Shown piece by piece: positions 18,760 through 25,907 of a DNA stretch of 64,000 bases. The first letter of the stretch is position 1; every line of letters starts with the position of its first letter. A model generated the notes under the pieces. It worked only from the letters and a program-made list of their open reading frames with translations, ran no database searches and was not told where the DNA came from. This DNA comes from Fibrobacter sp. UWB5 (GTDB lineage: Bacteria; Fibrobacterota; Fibrobacteria; Fibrobacterales; Fibrobacteraceae). Where the stretch lies: the NCBI RefSeq assembly GCF_002210295.1, contig NZ_MWQH01000007.1:1-64000 (forward strand), written 5' to 3'. Made by a program: the position numbers and the translations under genes.

Positions 18760-21700
18760 AATCGGTAAAGCTAAAGTTTGATTCTAATCAGCAATATCAG
18801 ATAGATGCTGTAAACGCAGTTGTCGATTTGTTTGATGGCTTGTCAAAACAAGAAGACCGTGAATTTACGCTAACAAATGAAGGCGATGCTGAACTGCGCC
18901 AAAGCATGTCAGAAACGATAGCCAATACAGACGAAATTTTCGATGAATTGTGGTTACTCGAAAATATGGTTCAAATACAGCAACGGAACAATATTCAACC
19001 GCAAGCCGACTTATCAGAACCAAACTCGGGCGAAACGCTCTTGCTAGAAGATTATTCATATCCTGAATTTACCGTAAATATGGAAACGGGTACAGGAAAG
19101 ACCTACGTGTATCTTAGGACAATCTATGAATTGCGCGCTAGATATGGATTTAAAAAATTTATTATAGTCGTTCCGTCAGTAGCAATTTATGAAGGTGTAG
19201 TTTCTTCGTTCGAAGCAACGAAGGAGCATTTTCGAACGTTGTTTAAAGAATACCCGGGAACAGTCCCCTTAGATATAATTCAATATGATGGTGATGTGGC
19301 GTGCTGTAGCGATTTCGCTCGTGCAGACTGTACTGAAATCATGCTGTTGACAATTGCATCATTCAATAAAATAAAAAATGTCATATTTAAAGAAACAGAT
19401 CAATTAATGGGAGGGAAGCTTCCTATTGAATATATTCAGGAAACCCGACCAATATTGATTCTTGATGAAGTTCAAAATTATCAAACAGACACCGCTCGGC
19501 GTGCTTTGCGAACCTTGCATCCTCTATTCAGCATTGGATATTCCGCAACTCCAGGCAAAACACCGCCAAATCTAATTTATAATTTGACGCCTTTTGCTGC
19601 TATGCAAATGAACTTGGTCAAGAAGATTGAAATTTGTGGCAAGCAAGAAGAAGAGGCCATGTCTGAAGATCCTGGATTCTTTAAGGTTCAAAATGTTTCT
19701 AAAGGTAAACCCATTACGGTAACGCTTGAAGTTCTTGTCAAAGAAGCTGGTGTTCTTAAACGAGATTTCAAAACATTTAAAACAGGCGAATCGTTGAAAC
19801 AAAAAACAAAAAACGATGCCTATGGCGACTTGACTATTGAAAATATTGTCGCAAAGAAAGGCGACGAGTCCGTTGAAATTAACGGAATGAGGTTCCTTCT
19901 CAATGAATATAGCTGCGCAAATTTGTCAAGAGAAGCCGTATTCCGTGAAATGATACGTGAAACTATTAAGGCGCACATTGAAAAAGAAAATATTTTACAG
20001 CAATATGGATATAAAGCAAAAGTACTAAGCCTTTTCTTTGTAGATAAGGTTGCTAATTATATTGGAAAAGACGCTCTTATCAAAAAAATATTCAATGAAG
20101 AGTTTGAACAACTGAAAGCAGATTCAGAATGTTTAAAGAAAATCAGTGCAGAAGATGTTCAAGCTGCATATTTTGCCAAAAAACAAACATCCAAAAAAGG
20201 CGAAAGTGAGTTTTTTGATTTAGGAGAAGACGGCGGCAGCAATGATGCTGAACGTCAGGCCGAGAAAGAAGCGTATCAGCTAATTATGCGGAATAAGGAG
20301 AAACTTCTTTCTTCTGATAATCCGGTTCATTTTATATTTGCTCATTCCGCTCTTAGAGAAGGTTGGGACAACCCAAATGTTTTCCAAATCTGTTCGCTTA
20401 GAGAGATTACTAGCGAAAATAGTCGAAGACAATCTATTGGACGAGGCCTACGTCTTCCCGTCCAAGAAGGAACTAAGGATAAGCCAGAACTTGCTGGGAC
20501 TCGTATTCAAGACCCGTATGTTAATAAACTGACTTTGATAGCGCATGAAGATTTTAATCGTTATGTGGCCGAATTGTATAAGGAATATCAACAAGATGGT
20601 TGTGAAGACGACCTTCGCGAAAGTTTTGCTAACGCTCGAAAGAAGAAAATTGTTAAACGAACGAAAATGTTCCAGAGTTCTGAATTTAACGAACTATGGA
20701 ATAAAATGAACCGTAAGACAGAGTATCAAATCCATATAAATAAAGATGCTTTAGTTAAAACAGCCATTAGGGAAATTGATAAAATTGAATTTAAGCCACC
20801 TCAAATTATTACAACGCGAGGTATTTACAAAGCTACTCGCTACAGGTTTACTCTTTTAGAGATTACTCAGTCGAAAATGGCGAAGTTTTCTGTAGAAATT
20901 AGCGATACAGATGGCCGCTCTTATGAAAAGAACAAGATTGAGTTTTGCGTAAGAGAAAAGGATTCGTTCCCATCGGGATTTGATTCACTGTTAGAATCTA
21001 TTCAGGTGCTAAAGATTAATGCGCAAAAGGGTTTTGTTGAATTATCCAAAAGAGCGGAACCTCTAGAAATAGACATACCTGTAGAAATTGAAGCCCTAAC
21101 GGTTGTGAAGCCTGATTCTGCTGATGATACGCAGGAATCTGCTGAGGCAGAAGTGAAAAATTTACCCATTCCGAATATTTTGAGTCGGGTTGCAAAGGAA
21201 GTTCCTTTAACGCGTAGGACTATACTTGAAATTTTTAAGGGAATTAAAGTAGAAAAGCAGGATGCGTTCCTCTTGAATCCAGAGGCTTTTATCGGGAAGT
21301 TTATTGAATCCTTGAAAGAAGTTCTTGCAAATCATATTGCAGAGAATATAGAGTATACTCCCAGCGACACGCCCACAGGATTGAATTCTGAAGAAATGTT
21401 CCCCAAAACAGTTCTTTATCCTATGGGAGAACTAGTTCCGGCGAATGAAAAGAGATCAATCTATAATCAAATACAAGTGGATTCTGATGTAGAAAAGAAC
21501 TTTGTCCATAAACTTAATACATGTACCCTTGGATCTGGAAATGTGTCTCTTTATTTTAAGTTTCCGGGAAATTACAAAATTTATGCCCCTAAAATTATAC
21601 AGAATTACAATCCAGATTGGGCTATAGCTCGTATAGATGATTTGGAACATAAACTTATTCTTGTTCGAGAAACGAAGGGAACGTCTATTATCAAGAATTT

Positions 21701-21938
21701 GCCTCATACAAGTGAAGCTCGAAAAATTGTTTGTGGAGCGAAACATTTTGAAGCTATCGGCGTAGACTACGATTTTGTCGATGACAAGGAAGAACGATGG
21801 TATGAAACAATCCATCATAATTTGGCTCAATATTTGTTAAACGAGCCGGATACGAATATTATTCCAGTCAAAACATACCAGATGGCTCAACAAGAATATT
21901 CTAATGTTGCAGAAAAGCCTAAACCCTATAAGGCTTAA
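18756..21938 (+). CDS. res: type III restriction endonuclease (Res)
   Basis: A 1060-residue ATP-dependent restriction subunit. Superfamily 2 helicase motifs are present: I METGTGKTYV (about residues 109-118), II LDEVQN (about 236), III GYSATPG (about 260) and VI RQSIGRGLRL (about 560). The C-terminal nuclease has PDWAIA followed by VRETKGT (PD...ExK, about residues 955-975). It works as a Mod2Res complex, cleaving DNA after ATP-driven communication between two unmethylated sites. The start overlaps the mod stop (ATGA), so translation is coupled. A clear terminator follows, closing the helicase-nuclease-mod-res transcript. Confidence 0.95.
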   Translation: MKSVKLKFDSNQQYQIDAVNAVVDLFDGLSKQEDREFTLTNEGDAELRQSMSETIANTDEIFDELWLLENMVQIQQRNNIQPQADLSEPNSGETLLLEDYSYPEFTVNMETGTGKTYVYLRTIYELRARYGFKKFIIVVPSVAIYEGVVSSFEATKEHFRTLFKEYPGTVPLDIIQYDGDVACCSDFARADCTEIMLLTIASFNKIKNVIFKETDQLMGGKLPIEYIQETRPILILDEVQNYQTDTARRALRTLHPLFSIGYSATPGKTPPNLIYNLTPFAAMQMNLVKKIEICGKQEEEAMSEDPGFFKVQNVSKGKPITVTLEVLVKEAGVLKRDFKTFKTGESLKQKTKNDAYGDLTIENIVAKKGDESVEINGMRFLLNEYSCANLSREAVFREMIRETIKAHIEKENILQQYGYKAKVLSLFFVDKVANYIGKDALIKKIFNEEFEQLKADSECLKKISAEDVQAAYFAKKQTSKKGESEFFDLGEDGGSNDAERQAEKEAYQLIMRNKEKLLSSDNPVHFIFAHSALREGWDNPNVFQICSLREITSENSRRQSIGRGLRLPVQEGTKDKPELAGTRIQDPYVNKLTLIAHEDFNRYVAELYKEYQQDGCEDDLRESFANARKKKIVKRTKMFQSSEFNELWNKMNRKTEYQIHINKDALVKTAIREIDKIEFKPPQIITTRGIYKATRYRFTLLEITQSKMAKFSVEISDTDGRSYEKNKIEFCVREKDSFPSGFDSLLESIQVLKINAQKGFVELSKRAEPLEIDIPVEIEALTVVKPDSADDTQESAEAEVKNLPIPNILSRVAKEVPLTRRTILEIFKGIKVEKQDAFLLNPEAFIGKFIESLKEVLANHIAENIEYTPSDTPTGLNSEEMFPKTVLYPMGELVPANEKRSIYNQIQVDSDVEKNFVHKLNTCTLGSGNVSLYFKFPGNYKIYAPKIIQNYNPDWAIARIDDLEHKLILVRETKGTSIIKNLPHTSEARKIVCGAKHFEAIGVDYDFVDDKEERWYETIHHNLAQYLLNEPDTNIIPVKTYQMAQQEYSNVAEKPKPYKA

Positions 21939-21960
21939 CATAATCAGGGTGAATACATTT

Positions 21961-21991
21961 AAAAGGCTGGATGATTTGTCCAGCCTTTTTA
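21961..21991 (+). terminator. terminator of the restriction operon
   Basis: AAAAGGCTGGA (21961-21971) pairs perfectly with TCCAGCCTTTT (21979-21989) over a seven-base loop, with a T tail. Confidence 0.9.
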
Positions 21992-22150
21992 ACAAAGATT
22001 CTATAATTACATTGGCTATGTAGAACTTTCGTGTTGAAAGGACGCCTTTCGTTTAAAATTTTAAACACAGTCCTGTTTTAATGGTCAGTTCGCCATTCCT
22101 TATCGGGCGACTTATCCACAACAATAAAGTGCTACATTGCCGACGAAAAT

Positions 22151-23123
22151 ATGCTCAAGTCGCGGATATATACTATTCGCGGGCTCAAGGTTATGCTTTG
22201 ACGCTGATTTGGCGGAAATTTATGGGTATAGCACCAAAGTTTTTAATCAGCAGGTTAAAAACAACATCGAAAAATTCGATGAAGATTTTCGCTTTCAGTT
22301 GAATTCGGAGGAAATTGAAGAACTTTCAAGGTGCAAAATTTGCACCTTGAACATGGAATCTGAAAATATCGAATCTTCAAGGTCAAAATTTTTGACCTTG
22401 AACAAGGGTTCTCGCGGTTCAAACATAAAGTATGCTCCATATGCATTTACCGAACAGGGCGTTTATATGCTCATGACGGTTCTTAAGGGCGAACGGGCGA
22501 CGGCGCAAAGTAAGGCTCTTATCCGCCTTTTTAAGCAAATGAAGGACTACATCATTGCGGAAAATCGGAATTTATTGGGTTATGACGGCATTGCCCAAAT
22601 TGCCGTGCAAACGGAACGGAATACCAAGGATATTGCGGCCATTCAGTCCGACCTTCAGAAGGTTATGGAAAATTTCGTCGATCCTTCGACTTTCAAGCAT
22701 TTCTTGATTCTGAACGGGCAGAAGCTGGATGCCGATGTCGCCTATACGCAGATTTACGGTATGGCGAAGAAGTCCATCACGATTATCGATGACTATGTCG
22801 GTGTAAAGACGCTTGACCTGCTGCGCGGAATCGCCAAGGGCGTTTCCGTAATGATTTATAGCGATGAAAATGGCTATGAATCGCTGACTGAACAGATTAA
22901 GAAAGATTTTTTGAAGGCTCGTCCTGATGTTAAATTCGACAACAAAAAGACGAAGGAAAAATTTCACGACCGCTATATCTTTCTGGACTACGGATTAAGA
23001 GGAGAAAAACTTTTCCACTGCGGCGCTTCAAGTAAAGATGCTGGCAACAAAATCACTACCATTATGCAGATTGAAAATACTGAAATTTATCATGTACTGA
23101 TGGAAAAACGTGATGCTACTTAA
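22151..23123 (+). pseudogene. ORF6N domain protein with an N-terminal frameshift
   Basis: ORF6N/KilA-N-like proteins are DNA-binding-type accessory or phage proteins. An N-terminal frame from ATG 22151 reads IYTIRGLKVML, then hits TGA. Skipping one T within CTTTGAC (about 22196-22199) restores DADLAEIYGYSTKVFNQ and the rest of the domain up to YAPYAFTEQGVYML (about 22440). A frame to 23123 then encodes a C-terminal part with IDDYVGVKTLDLLRG and FHDRYIFLDY, resembling the phospholipase-D-like/RhuM-type tail of longer family members. A TTG-started product from 22137 would lack the conserved N-terminus. Disabled gene, one-base sequencing error, or rarely a programmed shift. Confidence 0.75.
22325..22402 (+). 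repeat. two tandem perfect palindromes, 51-bp period, inside the ORF6N gene
   Basis: Arms TTCAAGGTGCAAA/TTTGCACCTTGAA (22325-22351) and TTCAAGGTCAAAA/TTTTGACCTTGAA (22376-22402), each with a one-base centre. The two start exactly 51 bp (17 codons) apart and encode the related pieces RCKICTLN and RSKFLTLN. Confidence 0.85.
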
Positions 23124-23541
23124 TTTTTAGAAACCATTTCCCCCGATAGGTTCTGCCATCGGGCTTTTCTTTTTCTCGATATTCTATTGGTAATTCTTTT
23201 TGAGGGTCGTATATTTTCAAAGTTGTTTTATTTCGTTTTGCCACTACCCAATGCCAATTTCCTGTTTTGGGGCTGTATCGGACCGCTACTAAATTCAGTC
23301 CTTCAATATTATCCCACGAGGAAAAATTTTTAAAAGTATTCCTTTGGGAAAACCCATATTTTGCAAGTAATCTGAGAATATCGTTCCTGCTGGTTCTGGA
23401 ATTTGTCTTCACTGTTTTGGGATCCCATTTAAATAAATCTATTGCTTTTTGGATTACAACAGTAAGTGATTTTTCTGCAATCATTGCAACACAGGCAATG
23501 CCACATAAAGTTGAGTTTTGTGGCTGGCGGATTAAACGCAT
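23116..23541 (-). CDS. C39-like peptidase-fold protein
   Basis: 141 residues. The sequence begins RLIRQPQNSTLCGIACVAMI, the Gln...Cys motif of C39/papain-like peptidases, followed by WHWVVAKR (His) and a downstream IYDPQ (Asp-containing strand), so a complete Gln-Cys-His-Asp set is plausible. No signal peptide and no ABC transporter domain are present, so it is not a full bacteriocin exporter. I chose the ATG at 23541 because AGGA lies upstream at good spacing; a longer in-frame start at 23646 is possible. Its 3' end overlaps the convergent ORF6N gene by eight bases. Role unknown. Confidence 0.65.
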   Translation of the reverse strand: MRLIRQPQNSTLCGIACVAMIAEKSLTVVIQKAIDLFKWDPKTVKTNSRTSRNDILRLLAKYGFSQRNTFKNFSSWDNIEGLNLVAVRYSPKTGNWHWVVAKRNKTTLKIYDPQKELPIEYREKEKPDGRTYRGKWFLKIK

Positions 23542-23849
23542 TTTGATTTTTCCTGAATAATTACTAGTGTCCACTATAAATTTAAAATAATTTCTTGAAT
23601 ACACCCTAATATCACACATATCCCTTGGGTTGTGCTTTGATTTCAAAAGCGATTATCTATGGTGCAGTCCGTGCTGTTTAATGCATCGCTGGTTGTCATT
23701 TCTTGATCCATTGGGGGGGGGGCTTTGAAGATTTTCAGTCGATCTGACAAAATTTCTAGACAACTGATTGCAAAGAACCCCGCTTGAAGCGGAGTGGGCT
23801 ACACACAATACGCGATAACCTATGTCAACCATGAAATTATTGCGTTGCT
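23542..23849. other. non-coding stretch with a 10-G tract
   Basis: No convincing gene. A minus-strand open frame of 68 codons (23653-23859) has no ribosome site and overlaps the next gene's end. The stretch has a run of ten G (23713-23722) and a small stem CCGCT/AGCGG near 23780, and it is compositionally mixed, as if assembled from remnants. Confidence 0.5.
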
Positions 23850-24101
23850 TCAGCGGCAAATTTTTGGAGTGATATAGTCGCCCTCGCTTAAACGATGACC
23901 ATTTGAGAGTAAAATCGTTTTTGTTTCAATACCCACTACATTTAGATTTCCGAAATCGGGATGAATCTCGGAAAGAGAGACTCCGAGTTTCAAATTTTTC
24001 CCATGTCGTTTTCCCAAGGAATCTTCCCAAGAAAATTTTACCTCGTTGTTATTTTTATCAATTTCCCTGATTTTTATTTTAATGTCTGATGTGTTTGGCA
24101 T
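23850..24101 (-). CDS. small protein of unknown function (83 aa)
   Basis: An 83-residue soluble protein. It alternates charged and hydrophobic residues (IKIKIREI, NEVKFSWED, KTILLSNG), suggesting a small all-beta fold; no known domain recognised. The start is supported by TGAGGTT upstream. It has its own -10-like TATAAT (minus strand, 24132-24137) in the 76-base gap after the SLOG-like gene, so it may be transcribed separately from the others. Confidence 0.65.
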   Translation of the reverse strand: MPNTSDIKIKIREIDKNNNEVKFSWEDSLGKRHGKNLKLGVSLSEIHPDFGNLNVVGIETKTILLSNGHRLSEGDYITPKICR

Positions 24102-24177
24102 AGTTGAACCTCATTTTTGATATACTGTAAAATTATATTTTTTTTACGATAAATGATGTCGTGAACAAAATTATTAG

Positions 24178-24588
24178 TCAATCCTCGTTTATAATTCTGT
24201 ACGGTTTCCCCATTTCCTTTACGCGGTGAATGTTTTCGCCGGTGCCATTGCTTTTCCCATCCCAAATCATGAGAGCCGTATCGCAGTCTTGCGCCATTTG
24301 GATGTCTTTCACATACTGAAAAGCTCTTCCTGTAAGGCCTTTGGCGGCTTTTGCGCAAGAGTGGACTTTTGCTCCCGTAACAAAATTGTTCCTTGGCGTT
24401 TCTCCGCTGCAATAGATGGTTACGTTGCGGTACCCTTTGGATTCCAGGTATTTTTGTACCGCAGCATCAACGCCGTAACAATCTCCTACAAGAAATTCTG
24501 TACCCAGGGCAATATGCTCGTCAAGTAAAGATTTCACTTCTTCGGACAATGCCGAAATTGACTTTGAACCGGAGATGAAAACTTTCAT
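24178..24588 (-). CDS. SLOG-like Rossmann protein (nucleotide-derived ligand binding?)
   Basis: 136 residues. VFISGSKSIS at the N-terminus, GDCYGVDAAVQ near residue 40 and MIWDGKSNGTGENI near residue 110 match the pattern of SLOG/DprA-LOG-like Rossmann folds, in which a glycine-rich loop binds nucleotides or nucleotide-like ligands. Some SLOG families act in signalling and antiviral conflict systems, but others are metabolic. GGAGGGGTG precedes ATG 24588; a GTG directly before it is an alternative start. The ATG overlaps the upstream gene's TGA (TGATG), so the two are translationally coupled. Confidence 0.65.
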   Translation of the reverse strand: MKVFISGSKSISALSEEVKSLLDEHIALGTEFLVGDCYGVDAAVQKYLESKGYRNVTIYCSGETPRNNFVTGAKVHSCAKAAKGLTGRAFQYVKDIQMAQDCDTALMIWDGKSNGTGENIHRVKEMGKPYRIINED

Positions 24589-24965
24589 CACCCCTCCTTT
24601 TTTATATAGAAGAACCGGTTAAGTTCGTGGTCGGTTCCGATGGTTTTGCCATAGCAAATAAGAACCCACGGGTTGGGCCACGCCTTGCCAATGGAGTCTA
24701 AGAAGGCTTTTTCCATTTCTGCGGCTCTTTTGTCAAGATCCGTGGCATCGACAATGATGTCGATATGAGCAAGGCGCCCTTTATGTTCGGTAAGCCGCGA
24801 AAACGCCTCTAAATTATTTTCCTGAATCTCGTTCCCATTGTTCGCAAGAATGTAGCCTGCGATATATTCCCACATCTCGTTCCGTTCTTTTTCGTCTGCA
24901 TACGAACGCTTTACTAGCGATTTCAAGTCGTTGTATTTTTGTGTCGGTGTCATGATAATGTTCAT
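24588..24965 (-). CDS. protein of unknown function (125 aa)
   Basis: A 125-residue soluble protein. The N-terminal half is helical and charged (YADEKERNEMWEYI). The C-terminal half reads IDIIVDATDLDKRA and later PWVLICYGKTIG, which looks like an alpha/beta fold. No family recognised. A strong AAGGAG lies before the ATG, in a context nearly identical to that of the 58-residue gene upstream (AAATAAGGAG). Coupled to the SLOG-like gene through TGATG, which suggests linked functions. Confidence 0.65.
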   Translation of the reverse strand: MNIIMTPTQKYNDLKSLVKRSYADEKERNEMWEYIAGYILANNGNEIQENNLEAFSRLTEHKGRLAHIDIIVDATDLDKRAAEMEKAFLDSIGKAWPNPWVLICYGKTIGTDHELNRFFYIKKEG

Positions 24966-24976
24966 ATTCGCACTCC

Positions 24977-25597
24977 TTATTTTAATTTATCTTCATAATT
25001 TAGCAGCTTCATCAACTCTATTAGTCGAAATTCATTTCTTGAAAAATGATGGTCTTGCTCGGGAACAATGACAACGCGCATATTCTCGCGTTCCTGTAGC
25101 TTGAGAAGGCCTGCTAAATGTGTCGAAGGATCAAGACTTCCGAAAACGAATATCATCATGTCGCCATCAAACGCCTTGGCACTACGGCATATCCTAGTTG
25201 TGTTTATCATGAGCGGAGGGTTCACCAATAGAAAACGGCTGATTTCTGGGAACAGCGCTCGGCCTATGCACCCGATGGATGCGCCCATCGACATTCCCAT
25301 AAAATAGATTTGTGTCTGCCCGCTAATCTCAAATTCAGATTTTACCACTTCGGCAAATTGAATCATTTGGATTATGTCCGATGATGGAGTAGATGCGCAA
25401 ACTACCGAAAACCCGTACAGGTCCCGCATTTCGCAAGCGAGTTTTAGGTACTTGTTATGATAACCATAAACGGAACCGCCTTGTCCCGCTTTTATCAGCA
25501 GAATTTTCTGCCGGTTGCCGCCGAGGACGAATCCGTAATCAACCTGATTTTCTCCGTTGCCGATAGATTTAATTAAATCGAATTTTTCTAAACCCAT
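24977..25597 (-). CDS. alpha/beta hydrolase-fold protein
   Basis: 206 residues, no signal peptide, so cytoplasmic. The nucleophile elbow GMSMGAS (Ser about residue 100), the strand-turn VFGSLDPSTH (Asp about 150) and PEQDHHFSR (His about 180) form a plausible Ser-Asp-His triad. The KAGQGGSVYGYHNKY segment replaces the usual HG oxyanion motif. The substrate is unknown. It lies 11 bases before the 125-residue gene and 22 bases after the 58-residue gene, so it belongs to one minus-strand operon. GGGGA lies upstream of the start. Confidence 0.7.
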   Translation of the reverse strand: MGLEKFDLIKSIGNGENQVDYGFVLGGNRQKILLIKAGQGGSVYGYHNKYLKLACEMRDLYGFSVVCASTPSSDIIQMIQFAEVVKSEFEISGQTQIYFMGMSMGASIGCIGRALFPEISRFLLVNPPLMINTTRICRSAKAFDGDMMIFVFGSLDPSTHLAGLLKLQERENMRVVIVPEQDHHFSRNEFRLIELMKLLNYEDKLK

Positions 25598-25619
25598 TAA
25601 ATCCCCAAATCGTTTGCTG

Positions 25620-25796
25620 TTAACCTTTCCCAGGTTCGTGATAGACCGGATTCAGCATGCGCCTTAATAATTCGGCCTTGTGCTGGTCGGGATAAGCATC
25701 AAGTTTCTTCATGAACGCTTCGTACTCCTCCGGCGTCCATATGCGTCGGGTCCTATTTGGCCCCTGAGTCTCTACGTAGCCCCTCTCCTTATCCAT
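25620..25796 (-). CDS. small protein (58 aa), first gene of the minus-strand operon
   Basis: A 58-residue protein starting MDKERGYVETQG and ending NPVYHEPGKG, with a basic, helix-forming middle (WTPEEYEAFMKKLDA). AAGGAG six bases before the ATG makes expression credible. It is preceded by a -35 TTGTCA / 17 bp / -10 CATAGT arrangement on the minus strand. No family recognised; the TPEEY...F helix looks like a small binding or regulatory protein. Confidence 0.6.
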   Translation of the reverse strand: MDKERGYVETQGPNRTRRIWTPEEYEAFMKKLDAYPDQHKAELLRRMLNPVYHEPGKG

Positions 25797-25818
25797 TTTC
25801 TGCTCCTTATTTTGACAT

Positions 25819-25847
25819 ACTATGAAAATAGATTTTTATTGTGACAA
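25819..25847 (-). promoter_or_regulatory. candidate promoter of the minus-strand small-gene operon
   Basis: Minus strand: TTGTCA (25842-25847), 17-base spacer, CATAGT (25819-25824). A small inverted repeat TGACA-AATAG-TGTCA (25842-25856) overlaps the -35 and might be an operator. Confidence 0.4.
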
Positions 25848-25871
25848 ATAGTGTCATTTACAAATCCACAT

Positions 25872-25900
25872 TTGACATTTAGTCATTTTGGGGGTATATT
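25872..25900 (+). promoter_or_regulatory. near-consensus sigma-70-type promoter of the GH30 gene
   Basis: TTGACA (25872-25877), exactly 17 bases, TATATT (25895-25900). The expected transcription start is at about 25907, next to the ATG at 25908, so the message would be leaderless. Confidence 0.7.
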
Positions 25901-25907
25901 TAGGGGT

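Noticed and set aside
23755-23835. Possible integron attC-like site (CAAC ... GATAACC with inner CCGCTT stem)
   Set aside because: The core sites do not match RYYYAAC/GTTRRRY well, no second copy flanks the neighbouring small genes, and no integrase is in the window.
23653-23859. A 68-codon minus-strand open frame in the island gap
   Set aside because: No ribosome site, mixed composition, interrupted by the G10 tract, overlaps the next gene; kept as non-coding.
12878-25870. Transposase, integrase or tRNA-based attachment sites bounding the island
   Set aside because: None found at either side; island status rests only on composition and gene content.
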